The notes below the pieces were generated by a model. It saw only the letters and a program-made list of their open reading frames with translations, was not told where the DNA came from and did no database searches. From contig SVQH01000004.1 of assembly GCA_015065425.1 (NCBI GenBank), forward strand, positions 1 to 64,000: DNA of 64,000 bases, read 5' to 3'. Every line of letters begins with the position of its first letter. The stretch's first letter is position 1. This DNA comes from Oscillospiraceae bacterium (GTDB taxonomy: Bacteria > Bacillota > Clostridia > Oscillospirales > Acutalibacteraceae). Positions 1 to 8,268 of this stretch are shown here, piece by piece. A program made the translations under genes and the position numbers.

Positions 1-15
1 CATTAATGTTTTCAT
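1..15 (-). CDS. Start of a gene cut by the window edge
   Basis: On the minus strand an AGGAG ribosome binding site (24-29) is followed about 8 bases later by ATG at 15. Only five codons (MKTLM) lie in the window, so the product cannot be identified. An AT-rich stretch follows up to the terminator at 147-179. Confidence 0.45.
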
Positions 16-146
16 GCAATTCACTCCTTTCACCTTTAAGCAAGATTTTCTCCTGCTGTTATATACGTGCAAAAAAAATGAAAAAAGTAACACACAAAAA
101 TTAGAAATATTTTTTAATTTACAATTTATTAATATTTTTGCAAAAT

Positions 147-179
147 AAAAGCAAACTTCCTTGGAAGAAGTCTGCTTTT
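147..179 (-). terminator. Rho-independent terminator after the DUF3048 gene
   Basis: A stem (AAAAGCAAACTTC paired with GAAGTCTGCTTTT, one mismatch) lies just past the stop codon at 186. On the minus strand it ends in a TTTTATTTT tract. It closes the pgcA-murD-murI-DUF3048 operon. Confidence 0.7.
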
Positions 180-185
180 TTTGGG

Positions 186-1193
186 TTATTGTGCATTTAC
201 GGGGCTTCCTGTGGGGGCTATGGCTATGTAGGTAGAGCCTGTTTTCTGGGTGAGGGGGGTGCCGTCTGAGAGGGTGAAGGTGAAGGGATCAGTTTCATTC
301 TGATGTACCCATTTTATAGGGATTATCTTACCGCCGCAGGCATAATAGCCGTCGCCGGAGCCGTAGAGGTCGGCAACATGGTAAACATCCTGATTCTCGG
401 TAGGAGCAAGGATAACAATAACATTTTTAAAGGAAACGGGATTGCCGTCATTTTCATCCTTCATCTCTTTACCGTACTGAGAGAATATATATCTGTCAGA
501 AGCTGTGTCATAATTCATTTCAGTTATCTTTTTGATACCGTTGAGAGTGAAAACTATCTCCACCGTATTGGCAGCAGTGCCGTCAACATTTACTTCATCC
601 GAAAAATTCATTCCGTAATATTTATCTGTAAGAGAAAGAGCAAAGCCCCTGTCTGAAGCGGCGTTATAAAGATTTTCCCCTGTTGAGAAAAGTGTATGCT
701 CAAGAGAATATCCTCCGTTAAGTCTTGCCTGGTCTCTATATCCTACGGGGACATCTGCAAGTATGTTGTCTATACCCGCCTGTCGCATATCCTCAAGCAC
801 TACACCGCTGGCATTGGCATGAATCATAACAGTGTTATAAGCCAGTGAAATATCAGTAAAATTATATCTTGTGGAACGGATTGAACCGATATCGGCAACA
901 TTTTTTATATCGGAATAAAGTGCAAGACCTCTTGTGCAGTAGTCATTGATAAAAATTTCAAAGAACACATCGGCACTGTTTACACCCTTAAAAGGAAGGG
1001 CAGGAGACACATTATTTATTGTTACGGAGAATACTCTTCCCGAATAGGGCTCGGAAAGGATAGTTCCGTTGAGAGGATTGCGGAAAGTCATATCAGAATT
1101 TGTGTTTCCGTTTTCAGTAGTAGTTTCCGTACCGCCCGAACAGGAGCACAGAAGAAGACATAAGGCGAGCAACAAGGGTAATAATTTTTTCAT
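186..1193 (-). CDS. DUF3048 (YerB-like) lipoprotein
   Basis: This 335-residue protein opens with a lipoprotein signal peptide: a hydrophobic run of leucines ending in a lipobox around LLCSCSGG, so it should be anchored to the outer face of the membrane. The body matches the DUF3048 family. The pattern includes NPLNG near the start, a VTINN segment, ADVFFE, and a GSIRSTRYNF segment followed by VMIHANASG. The family (B. subtilis YerB is a member) has no settled biochemical role. It is the last gene of a minus-strand operon, 21 bases after murI, so it may be linked to envelope synthesis. That link is inference from position. Confidence 0.85.
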   Translation of the reverse strand: MKKLLPLLLALCLLLCSCSGGTETTTENGNTNSDMTFRNPLNGTILSEPYSGRVFSVTINNVSPALPFKGVNSADVFFEIFINDYCTRGLALYSDIKNVADIGSIRSTRYNFTDISLAYNTVMIHANASGVVLEDMRQAGIDNILADVPVGYRDQARLNGGYSLEHTLFSTGENLYNAASDRGFALSLTDKYYGMNFSDEVNVDGTAANTVEIVFTLNGIKKITEMNYDTASDRYIFSQYGKEMKDENDGNPVSFKNVIVILAPTENQDVYHVADLYGSGDGYYACGGKIIPIKWVHQNETDPFTFTLSDGTPLTQKTGSTYIAIAPTGSPVNAQ

Positions 1194-1214
1194 TTTTTCT
1201 TCCTCTTTCCGCCG

Positions 1215-2024
1215 TCAGATAACGGCTTTTTTTACTTTTCCTTCAATGGATGTTCCGAGGAACAGTCCGCCGTGTTCACCGAAATATGAAGTCTCACCCG
1301 TCACATAGAATTCGACTTCGCCTTTTTTTTCGGAGAAATTGAGCATATCCTCACTGAGAAGCTTTTCATAAAGTGAAGGCAGTGAGCTTGTACCCGACGG
1401 GATTATATTAATACCCGGCATCATCTCTTTTACAAGATCGTAAAAAAGAGGATAATGCGTACAGCCGAGTACAAGGGTATCTATTCCCTTTTCTTTAAGA
1501 GGAGTAAGATACTCCTCCAGTGCATCGGTCATTTCCGTATCACTTTTATGTATTTTTCCTGCTTCCACAAGGGGAACGAGCTTGGGTGCGGCAACTGAAA
1601 ACACCAGACAGTCTGAAAGATAGCTTCTGACAGCCCTTTCATAAGCACCGCTTCCGACCGTGGTGGCAGTTGCAATAACACCGACTTTTTTATTCTTTGT
1701 GGCACCTGCCGCTTTTTCTGCGGCAGGGCTCACAACACCTATTATGGGAATATCATAACACTGAGTAAGCTTTCCTTTAGAAGTGGAATCTGCAGTATTA
1801 CAGGCAATGGCTATTGCCTTTACACCTTTTTTCAGAAGAAACTCAGTATTTCTGAAAGCAAATTCCGTTATCTGTCCCGAGGTTTTGTCACCGTAAGGGA
1901 CATTGAGGGAATCTCCGAGATAAACTATATTTTCACAGGGCATTTTTTCAAGGATGGCTTTTACAACGGTAAGACCGCCAAGCCCTGAATCAAACACCCC
2001 GATGGGTCTTGTATCAGAAGACAA
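1215..2024 (-). CDS. murI: Glutamate racemase
   Basis: Glutamate racemase interconverts L- and D-glutamate in the cytoplasm and supplies D-Glu for peptidoglycan. The 269-residue protein has the family's acid/base pair: FDSGLGG with Asp12-Ser13, ACNTADS with catalytic Cys75, and LGCTHYP with catalytic Cys188. I place the start at TTG 2024 because AAGGAG (2033-2038) lies 8 bases upstream of it. The longer reading frame would begin at GTG 2033, which overlaps that ribosome binding site and so cannot be served by it. The site also overlaps the murD stop codon (2037-2039), so murD and murI are probably translationally coupled. Confidence 0.95.
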   Translation of the reverse strand: MSSDTRPIGVFDSGLGGLTVVKAILEKMPCENIVYLGDSLNVPYGDKTSGQITEFAFRNTEFLLKKGVKAIAIACNTADSTSKGKLTQCYDIPIIGVVSPAAEKAAGATKNKKVGVIATATTVGSGAYERAVRSYLSDCLVFSVAAPKLVPLVEAGKIHKSDTEMTDALEEYLTPLKEKGIDTLVLGCTHYPLFYDLVKEMMPGINIIPSGTSSLPSLYEKLLSEDMLNFSEKKGEVEFYVTGETSYFGEHGGLFLGTSIEGKVKKAVI

Positions 2025-2036
2025 AAATGTCACTCC

Positions 2037-3383
2037 TTAAAGTGAATTCACAAGAGTTTTGAAGTGCTCTCCTCTTTCTTCAAAACACGTGTACTGGTCA
2101 TAAGAGCTTGTTGTTGGGGAGAGAAGCACCACATCACCCGCTTCGGCAATTTTTACAGCTTCGCTCATTGCCTCGGGAAGGTCATTTACAAGAATACCTT
2201 CACCGTCGGTAAGTTCTTTCCATATTCTCTCACCGCACTCACCGTAAGATATGACCTTTTTTACACCTGAAAGCAGACCTTTAAGAGGAGTAAGGTCAAG
2301 CCCCTTTTCGTGACCGCCTGCAAGAAGAATGACGGGGGAAGAAAAAGCCTTCAGTGCAATGACGGTTGCATCAACATTGGTGCCCTTTGAATCGTTGTAA
2401 TAACAAATTCCGTCCTTTTCACGGACAAATTCAATTCTGTGTTCCACGCCCTTAAAAAGGGATACGGCTTTTCTTATGTTTTCGGGACTTACCGCACATT
2501 TAAGAGCACATCCCACACCTACAAGAACATTCTGCACATTGTGTCTTCCGACAACCTTTATATCGCTTAAGGGGAAAAGAATGTCATCTCTGAAATAAAC
2601 ATTTTCGCTGTCTGCAAAAAGGTCTGCCGTTTTATCAACAAGGCTGTAAGTGAGAACATCACAGTTTACGGGAACGGCTTGTGTATAAGTCTTTATCAGT
2701 TCGTCATCAAGATTATAAAGGAAGGTTTTACCTTTTTTCATATTTTCATAGACACGGAGCTTTGAACGGAAATAAGCATCCTCCGTACCCATAAAATCAA
2801 GATGATCGGCAGCAAGATTTATGATAACGGCAATTTCGGGACAAAAATCCACGATATCAACAAGCTGAAAATTTGAAATTTCAAGCACAATGTAAAAGCC
2901 GTCATTGTTAATAAGGTCATGCTCCAGCACCATTTCGCAGAGAGCGACACCGATATTGCCGCAGAGAAGTGTTTTATCGGGATGCTGAGCCTTTATTATT
3001 TCATAAGTAAGCGTTGCCGTTGTGGTTTTTCCGTTTGAACCCGTAATTGCGACATAATGCTGAGGGGCAGAAACCCTGAAAGCAAGTTCAATTTCGGTAA
3101 TTACGGGAATTCCTCTTTCTCTGAGGCGTTTTACAAACCACAGATTACCGTTTATTCCGGGATTTTTAACGGCAAGATAAAAATCCTCTTCAAAAATTTC
3201 TTTATCCTGATTTACCACACGAACTCCCCATGAGAGAAGCTCGGGCAGTTCTTTAATGCTGTCAAGGTCCTTAGATTCGGAAACCGTGACATCGGCTCCG
3301 AGCTTTACAAGAAGCTTTACGGCGGCAAGTCCGCTTCTTGCAAGACCGAGCACCAGCACTTTTTTGCCATTATACTCTGACAT
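2037..3383 (-). CDS. murD: UDP-N-acetylmuramoyl-L-alanine--D-glutamate ligase
   Basis: MurD adds D-Glu to UDP-MurNAc-L-Ala, an ATP-dependent cytoplasmic step of peptidoglycan synthesis. The 448 residues match the usual length. Visible are an N-terminal Rossmann-like GLARSG segment (about residues 13-18), the ATP-binding loop TGSNGKTTT (114-122), a central NLAADHLDFMG motif, and a YNDSKGTN segment typical of Mur ligases. A GGAGG site precedes the ATG. MurI, encoded directly downstream, makes its D-Glu substrate, so the pair forms a substrate-supply unit. The small peptide gene at 3408-3503 separates it from pgcA. Confidence 0.96.
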   Translation of the reverse strand: MSEYNGKKVLVLGLARSGLAAVKLLVKLGADVTVSESKDLDSIKELPELLSWGVRVVNQDKEIFEEDFYLAVKNPGINGNLWFVKRLRERGIPVITEIELAFRVSAPQHYVAITGSNGKTTTATLTYEIIKAQHPDKTLLCGNIGVALCEMVLEHDLINNDGFYIVLEISNFQLVDIVDFCPEIAVIINLAADHLDFMGTEDAYFRSKLRVYENMKKGKTFLYNLDDELIKTYTQAVPVNCDVLTYSLVDKTADLFADSENVYFRDDILFPLSDIKVVGRHNVQNVLVGVGCALKCAVSPENIRKAVSLFKGVEHRIEFVREKDGICYYNDSKGTNVDATVIALKAFSSPVILLAGGHEKGLDLTPLKGLLSGVKKVISYGECGERIWKELTDGEGILVNDLPEAMSEAVKIAEAGDVVLLSPTTSSYDQYTCFEERGEHFKTLVNSL

Positions 3384-3407
3384 ATATCCTCCGAGTGAAA
3401 GTGAAAT

Positions 3408-3503
3408 TTATGGTAAAAATGCAACAAGTGCTGCTGTGCAAACGCTGCCTGCCATTAATATTGCAAGAACTATTGCTATTATCTTTGTAGTATTCTTTTT
3501 CAT
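3408..3503 (-). CDS. 31-residue membrane or secreted peptide of unknown function
   Basis: A minus-strand frame of 31 codons starts at ATG 3503, behind a well-spaced AGGAG site. That site lies inside the last codons of pgcA. The stop is at 3408, 24 bases before the murD start. The product starts MKKNTTKIIAIVLAILMAGS and continues with small and hydrophobic residues to a final FLP, so it has a basic N-terminus and one membrane segment or uncleaved signal. I recognise no family. Good translation signals and tight placement between pgcA and murD argue that it is a real gene. Confidence 0.6.
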   Translation of the reverse strand: MKKNTTKIIAIVLAILMAGSVCTAALVAFLP

Positions 3504-3505
3504 TA

Positions 3506-5227
3506 TTATTCTCCTATACCGAGTACTGCCATAATGTCCTTCTTGTATTTTTCCGTCTGTTCCTTGGCGGACATTTCATCCTTGCCCTGAACCATGGCAT
3601 ATATTTTTATTTTGGGTTCTGTACCTGAGGGACGGATTATTACCTTATCCTTATTTTCTGCTACAAGAATTATTACATTTGATGAAGGATAATCAAGAAC
3701 TGATTTTTCGCCTGTCTTTACATCGGTTGCTGAGGACAGTTTATAGTCTTCAACTCTTACTATTTCCATGCCGCCGAGATTTGCGGGGGCTTCATTTCTC
3801 AGGGCATCCATCATGCCGAGCATTTTCTTCATACCGTCAGCACCTTCAAAGCCGAAATTGAAAAGTGCATTGTTCCAGAAGCCGAAACGCTCATAGAGAG
3901 AATTCATAACATCACAAAGTGTCTTACCCTGTTTTTTGTAATATGCAGCCATTTCGCATATAAGCATGGAGGCATTTACGGCATCCTTATCCTTTGTGTG
4001 CATTCCCGAAAGATAGCCGTAGCTCTCTTCAAAGCCGAGTTCAAAGCGGTTTTCTTCACCTTTTTCCTGAAGCTCCGTCATAAGTTCTCCGATATACTTA
4101 AAGCCCGTGAGAACATTTTTCATTTCTGCTCCGTAGCTTTCTGCAACAGCAGTTGACATATCGGAAGAAACGATAGATTTAATTATAATGGGATTTTCTG
4201 CAAGAGTGCCCTTTTCTTTTTTCTGAGAAAGGATGTAATCCACAAGAAGACAGCCCACGTCATTACCTGAGAGAAGCTTGTACTCACCGTCTGTAAGCAC
4301 AGCAATACCGACTCGGTCGCAATCGGGGTCTGTTGCAAGAAGAAGGTCAGCCTTATTATTCTCAGCAAGTTTCAATGCCTCATTGAAAGCATCTCTGATT
4401 TCGGGATTGGGGAAAGAACAGGTGGGGAATCTGCCGTCGGGATTTTCCTGCGAGGGAACAACAGCGACATTTTTAATACCCATCATTGAAAGTATCTTTC
4501 TTACCGGCTTGTTGCCCGTACCGTTGAGAGGAGTATAGATTACGGAAAGGTCAGCATTCTCCGCAATTTCGGGATTGATGCTTCTTGAAAGCACCAGAGA
4601 GAAGTATTTATCAAGGAAACTGTCTTCGATATATTCAATTTTCCCCTCACTGACAGCGGTTTCAAAGTCCATGGTTTTTACATCTTCAAAGATATCGCAA
4701 TTATTGATATATTCAAGAGTTCTTGCAGCAGCTTCATCAGTCATCTGATAGCCTCTCTCGTCATAACACTTAAATCCGTTATACTTTGAAGGATTGTGAC
4801 TTGCAGTTATCACGATACCAGAGGAACAGCCAAGCTCTTTTACGGCATAAGCCACTATGGGGGTGGGGATGAGTTCTTTGAAAATATATACCTTAATTCC
4901 GTTGGCGGCAAGAACTGCAGCGGCAGCCTTTGCGAATTTATCGGAATTTATTCTTGAATCATAGCCTACTGCAACAGAAGGTGCAGAAAAAGCCTCATTG
5001 AGATAATTACCGAGTCCCTGTGTTGCCTGTGAAACGGTATAAACATTCATTCTGTTTGTACCTGCACCGATAACACCTCTGAGTCCGCCCGTACCGAAGG
5101 CAAGATTCTGCCAGAAACGGTCAAGTATCTCCTCATTATTACCGTCAATGGCTTTAAGTTCATCGAGAATCTCAGGCTCAGTTGCCTTTTCCATCCATAA
5201 AGAATAGAGCTTATTTATATCATTCAT
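3506..5227 (-). CDS. pgcA: Alpha-phosphoglucomutase / phosphohexomutase
   Basis: This enzyme interconverts glucose 6-phosphate and glucose 1-phosphate, feeding UDP-glucose and cell-wall or exopolysaccharide synthesis. The 573 residues fit the PgcA-type alpha-D-phosphohexomutase family. Motifs in order are FGTGGLRG near residue 44, the phosphoserine loop TASHNPSKYNG (Ser143), the magnesium site DPDCDRVG, the sugar-binding GFEESYGY, and the phosphate-binding RPSGTEPK near the end. It is the first gene of the operon, with promoter 5264-5292. galU, for the next step to UDP-glucose, lies at 9449 in a different operon. Confidence 0.94.
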   Translation of the reverse strand: MNDINKLYSLWMEKATEPEILDELKAIDGNNEEILDRFWQNLAFGTGGLRGVIGAGTNRMNVYTVSQATQGLGNYLNEAFSAPSVAVGYDSRINSDKFAKAAAAVLAANGIKVYIFKELIPTPIVAYAVKELGCSSGIVITASHNPSKYNGFKCYDERGYQMTDEAAARTLEYINNCDIFEDVKTMDFETAVSEGKIEYIEDSFLDKYFSLVLSRSINPEIAENADLSVIYTPLNGTGNKPVRKILSMMGIKNVAVVPSQENPDGRFPTCSFPNPEIRDAFNEALKLAENNKADLLLATDPDCDRVGIAVLTDGEYKLLSGNDVGCLLVDYILSQKKEKGTLAENPIIIKSIVSSDMSTAVAESYGAEMKNVLTGFKYIGELMTELQEKGEENRFELGFEESYGYLSGMHTKDKDAVNASMLICEMAAYYKKQGKTLCDVMNSLYERFGFWNNALFNFGFEGADGMKKMLGMMDALRNEAPANLGGMEIVRVEDYKLSSATDVKTGEKSVLDYPSSNVIILVAENKDKVIIRPSGTEPKIKIYAMVQGKDEMSAKEQTEKYKKDIMAVLGIGE

Positions 5228-5263
5228 ACTCTCTCCGCCTTTCAGAAATAATTGGTCAATATA

Positions 5264-5292
5264 ATTATATACACAAATAATACAAAATACAA
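5264..5292 (-). promoter_or_regulatory. Promoter of the pgcA operon
   Basis: TTGTAT (5287-5292), a 17-base spacer and TATAAT (5264-5269) on the minus strand, about 37 bases upstream of the pgcA start. Confidence 0.65.
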
Positions 5293-5299
5293 GAACATC

Positions 5300-5400
5300 A
5301 TAAGAAAAAATCTTACGATTTATCCCCCCTGCACCGGTTCTTGGAGGAATCGGTATTTCTTAATATAAGCAAATTACTCACCATGCGAGTAATTTCCTAT
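5300..5400 (+). repeat. Dispersed ~100-bp intergenic repeat, copy A
   Basis: This segment matches, in inverted orientation, the segment at 49484-49586 at nearly 90% of positions by hand alignment. It ends in AAATTACTC-(7 nt)-GAGTAATTT, a 9-bp hairpin. A second short stem (ACCG/CGGT) lies in the middle. It carries no frame. Confidence 0.8.
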
Positions 5401-5410
5401 GTATTAAAAA

Positions 5411-5447
5411 ATCATAATTCAGCAGGAAAAGACTGCTGAATTATGAT
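5411..5447 (-). terminator. Perfect 15-bp hairpin, probable minus-strand terminator
   Basis: ATCATAATTCAGCAG pairs exactly with CTGCTGAATTATGAT across a 7-base loop. On the minus strand the stem runs into TTTTTT. It could end transcripts from the deacetylase gene at 5758, although it lies about 310 bases beyond that stop. Confidence 0.5.
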
Positions 5448-5580
5448 AGTCAGGAGTTCGGATGCCGGATGTCGGAGCGGTTAGATAACAACCTGTAGTT
5501 TCATCGCTGCTTGCAAGAAAAGAAAATTTCTGAGTATAATTTTCCGTTTGCCGAGAAATGTTCAGATTTTGCCCTATTTG

Positions 5581-5633
5581 TTGTTTTCGCCGCCGGCAAG
5601 CCGTACATCAGTACTGCGATGCGGCGAAAACAA
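5581..5633. repeat. 13-bp inverted repeat enclosing two small hairpins
   Basis: TTGTTTTCGCCGC (5581-5593) is the exact reverse complement of 5621-5633. Between them CGGC-AA-GCCG (5594-5603) and TAC-ATCA-GTA (5604-5613) can each fold, giving a three-way-junction shape. No gene overlaps it. Confidence 0.65.
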
Positions 5634-5757
5634 AGCACAATTCCGCTTACTGCGAGAAAAAATGCTCAATATTATATTTTACTTCAAAAGTTTCTGAACC
5701 TTTTAATTCTTTTTATGCGGCAAAGAGGGGGATTTTTGAGCATCTTCCCCCGGTAAG

Positions 5758-6627
5758 TTATGATTTAATTTTTATAAGGTCTCTGTAGCTTATCATCTGA
5801 ACACCGTGCTCGTTGAGGTATTTTTCCGTTTCGGGGTCCTTAAGCAGCTGATATTCCCAAACTCTCTGCCACCAGTTGCCTGTAATACCTTTAAGTTCAT
5901 CACTTTCAAGGGCGGGATGAACGAAGGTCTCGGTGATACCGTCGGGAATGTCACTCCAGATTTCAAGGATGCGTTTTCTGTAATTTTCATAGCTGTCCTT
6001 GGGCATAACTCCCCAGTCGGGAAACAGAAGATAATCAGGCATAAGAACATTATATTTCTTTGCCCATGCTTTTGAAAGCTTGGTACAGGCAGCATAGGCA
6101 AAATAAGGTACACCTCTCGGACATATACGCTTATCGTGTTCTGTAAACATTCTGTAAGCATAGCCGTATTCTCCGCAAACTCTGAGAGTCATTTTAAGAA
6201 GTGAAAACCTGCCTGTGAGATGTCCGTAGAGAGAGCCCATGTGATTGTCTACATGAGAGGGCTTCATTCCCCATTCGTGTGCAAGGTCTATCTGTGCTCT
6301 TGCCTCTTTTTCCAGTTCTTCAAGTTTTCCGTGTTTTCCCACATCTCTTGCACTGTGCCACATAAAACCGTCGGGGTCAACAAGACTTTTTCCGTCAGTA
6401 AGAGGCTTCCAGCGGTATTTTTGCCATTCCGCAGTCATGGTAAGATGTATGCCTATTGCATATTGGGGATTTTCAATGGAAAAATCCACCGCATCCTTTG
6501 CCGTGGGACAAGGCATCATAATAGTGGCAGATTTAAGCCTGCCTGAACGGAAAAGGTCAAAGACCGCCTCATTTGCACTGTTACACATACCGAAGTCATC
6601 GGCATTTACAAGTATATATTTTGCCAT
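5758..6627 (-). CDS. ChbG/HpnK-family carbohydrate deacetylase (YdjC-like)
   Basis: Members of this family are metal-dependent deacetylases of small sugars such as diacetylchitobiose. The 289-residue protein begins with the family signature LVNADDFGMC (metal-binding Asp), followed by GIHLTMT with a metal-binding His, and HVDNHMGS with the third ligand. There is no signal peptide, so it is cytoplasmic. The exact substrate cannot be read from sequence. It is transcribed alone, with promoter 6656-6685 and a terminator from the previous unit just upstream. Its stop codon lies inside a repeat motif shared with other gene ends (5750-5766), so its last codons may have been set by that element. Confidence 0.85.
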   Translation of the reverse strand: MAKYILVNADDFGMCNSANEAVFDLFRSGRLKSATIMMPCPTAKDAVDFSIENPQYAIGIHLTMTAEWQKYRWKPLTDGKSLVDPDGFMWHSARDVGKHGKLEELEKEARAQIDLAHEWGMKPSHVDNHMGSLYGHLTGRFSLLKMTLRVCGEYGYAYRMFTEHDKRICPRGVPYFAYAACTKLSKAWAKKYNVLMPDYLLFPDWGVMPKDSYENYRKRILEIWSDIPDGITETFVHPALESDELKGITGNWWQRVWEYQLLKDPETEKYLNEHGVQMISYRDLIKIKS

Positions 6628-6655
6628 AAAATTTCCCTCCCGAGGTGTTTTTTTT

Positions 6656-6685
6656 ATAATATCACAAACACTGCCGGATTGTAAA
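6656..6685 (-). promoter_or_regulatory. Promoter of the deacetylase gene
   Basis: TTTACA (6680-6685), 18 bases, TATTAT (6656-6661) on the minus strand, about 30 bases upstream of the start codon. Confidence 0.5.
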
Positions 6686-6701
6686 GCATTATCATGTCAA
6701 C

Positions 6702-6741
6702 AAAAAGGAAAAGCCCGGCGATTGCCGGGCTTTTCCTTTTT
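6702..6741. terminator. Strong 18-bp hairpin terminator
   Basis: AAAAAGGAAAAGCCCGGC pairs perfectly with 6724-6741 across a GATT loop. Both flanks are A/T runs, so it can work in either direction. It separates prfB from the deacetylase gene. Confidence 0.85.
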
Positions 6742-6775
6742 GGGGAAGAGAAAATAAATAAAAGGAATAATCAAA

Positions 6776-6805
6776 ATATCGGTGCAGTTTTCACTGCACC
6801 GATAT
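6776..6805 (-). terminator. Hairpin after prfB
   Basis: ATCGGTGCAGT pairs with ACTGCACCGAT across TTTC, followed on the minus strand by a short ATATTTTG tract. It lies 110 bases past the prfB stop and just before the stronger hairpin at 6702. Confidence 0.55.
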
Positions 6806-6917
6806 AATACACTTAAGTTTTTGCAGATTAAGTGCAAGAATATGAATTTTTAACAAACTTTTTTAATAAAAAATACATTTTTCAACATATTTTTGTAACA
6901 TTTCTGCAGTAAAAAGT

Positions 6918-8027
6918 TTAGTTTTCGTTTACCTGCTGCTTGAGATAAGCATTTATAAAGCCGTCAAGTTCTCCGTCCATAACAGCATTTATATTACCGT
7001 TTTCAAAGCCTGTTCTGTGGTCTTTTGCAAGGGTATAGGGCATAAAAACATAAGAGCGTATCTGCGAGCCCCAGCCTATTTCCTTCTGAACACCCTTGAT
7101 GTCTTCAATTCTTTCAAGATGTTCTCTTTCTTTTATTTCGATAAGCTTTGATTTAAGCATTCTCATGCAGACTTCTCTGTTCTGATGCTGACTTCTTTCC
7201 ACCTGACAGGAAACAACTATACCTGTGGGATTGTGTATAAGACGAACGGCAGATGAAGTCTTGTTAACCTTCTGTCCGCCTGCACCCGAAGCACGGTAAA
7301 CTTCCATGGTGATGTCCTCTTCACGGATATCAACTTCAATGGTATCATCAATTTCGGGCATAACTTCAAGAGAAGCAAAGGAAGTATGTCTTCTTCCCGA
7401 TGAATCGAAGGGGGAAACGCGGACAAGTCTGTGAACACCCATTTCACTCTTAAGATAGCCGTAAGCGTTTTCACCTTCAATAACAACAACTGCAGACTTA
7501 AGTCCTGCTTCGTCACCGTCAAGGAAGTCAACGGTAGTAAACTTGAAGCCGTGCTTTGTTGCCCACTGTCCGTACATTCTGAAAAGCATCTGACACCAGT
7601 CCTGAGCCTCTGTTCCGCCGGCACCTGCGTGGAAGGTAAGAATTGCATTGTTATTGTCATACTGACCTGAGAAAAGAGTTTCAAGGGTAAGCTTTTCGAT
7701 ACCCTCCTTAACTCTGCCGACACTTTCGGTACACTCGTCAAGCATACTTTCATCCTCTTCCTCGTCACTCATTTCAATGAGAGTAAGAGTATCTTCATAA
7801 TCAGAGAGAAGGTCTTCATATTTTTTAACTTTATTTCTCAGTCCTGCCAAAGTCTGAAGCACCTTGTTTGAATTTGCAACATCATTCCAGAAGGCTTCGT
7901 CAGCGGTTTCCTTTTCAAGCTTTGCAATCTCTTCTTTAGTGGAGTCTATTCCGAGAGCTTCTTTAAGCTCCTTAAGGGGTGTTTCCTGTTCAAGCAGAGA
8001 AAGTCTTAATTCTTCATACTGAAGCAT
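6918..8027 (-). CDS. prfB: Peptide chain release factor 2
   Basis: RF2 reads UGA and UAA stop codons and triggers hydrolysis of peptidyl-tRNA at the ribosome. The SPF codon-recognition motif (VRVSPFDSSGRRHTSF) and the GGQ motif (SGAGGQKVNKT) are both present. I choose ATG 8027 (369 residues): the GTG at 8034-8036 is part of the GAGGTG ribosome binding site. The gene is one open frame, with no in-frame UGA and CUUUGA slip site near codon 25, so it lacks the autoregulatory frameshift found in E. coli and B. subtilis. Some bacteria are known to lack it. Confidence 0.95.
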   Translation of the reverse strand: MLQYEELRLSLLEQETPLKELKEALGIDSTKEEIAKLEKETADEAFWNDVANSNKVLQTLAGLRNKVKKYEDLLSDYEDTLTLIEMSDEEEDESMLDECTESVGRVKEGIEKLTLETLFSGQYDNNNAILTFHAGAGGTEAQDWCQMLFRMYGQWATKHGFKFTTVDFLDGDEAGLKSAVVVIEGENAYGYLKSEMGVHRLVRVSPFDSSGRRHTSFASLEVMPEIDDTIEVDIREEDITMEVYRASGAGGQKVNKTSSAVRLIHNPTGIVVSCQVERSQHQNREVCMRMLKSKLIEIKEREHLERIEDIKGVQKEIGWGSQIRSYVFMPYTLAKDHRTGFENGNINAVMDGELDGFINAYLKQQVNEN

Positions 8028-8125
8028 ATATTTCACCTCAAATAAATATTTATACTGAATAAAAAACTAATATCAATGAAGCATAAGGGCACCTCAGAAA
8101 CATTTATTTTTACACATACCAATTA

Positions 8126-8154
8126 ATTATATAAAAATTATATATCTTTGTCAA
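8126..8154 (-). promoter_or_regulatory. Promoter of prfB
   Basis: Perfect TTGACA (8149-8154), 17 bases, TATAAT (8126-8131) on the minus strand, about 100 bases upstream of prfB. Confidence 0.75.
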
Positions 8155-8197
8155 ATATTTTTAATCAAATTAATAAACAATATTATTGCGTTTAATA

Positions 8198-8226
8198 TTG
8201 AATTTTTAAGTTTTTTTGTATAGAAT
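8198..8226 (+). promoter_or_regulatory. Promoter of the RING/DUF2628 gene
   Basis: TTGAAT (8198-8203), 17 bases, TAGAAT (8221-8226), about 43 bases before the ATG at 8269. Another TATAAT lies at 8234-8239 with poor spacing. Confidence 0.5.
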
Positions 8227-8268
8227 ATAATAGTATAATTATATTTGAACAAATCGGAGAGAAATGAT

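Larger units (their letters stand above)
5228..5757. other. 530-base gene-free interval rich in repeats
   Basis: No convincing gene lies here. It holds the pgcA promoter, one copy of a ~100-base dispersed repeat (5300-5400), a perfect 15-bp hairpin (5411-5447), a 13-bp stem enclosing two small hairpins (5581-5633), and a terminal repeat motif at 5750-5766 that overlaps the end of the next gene. Short frames on the plus strand across 5511-5788 lack ribosome binding sites and family resemblance. Confidence 0.7.
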
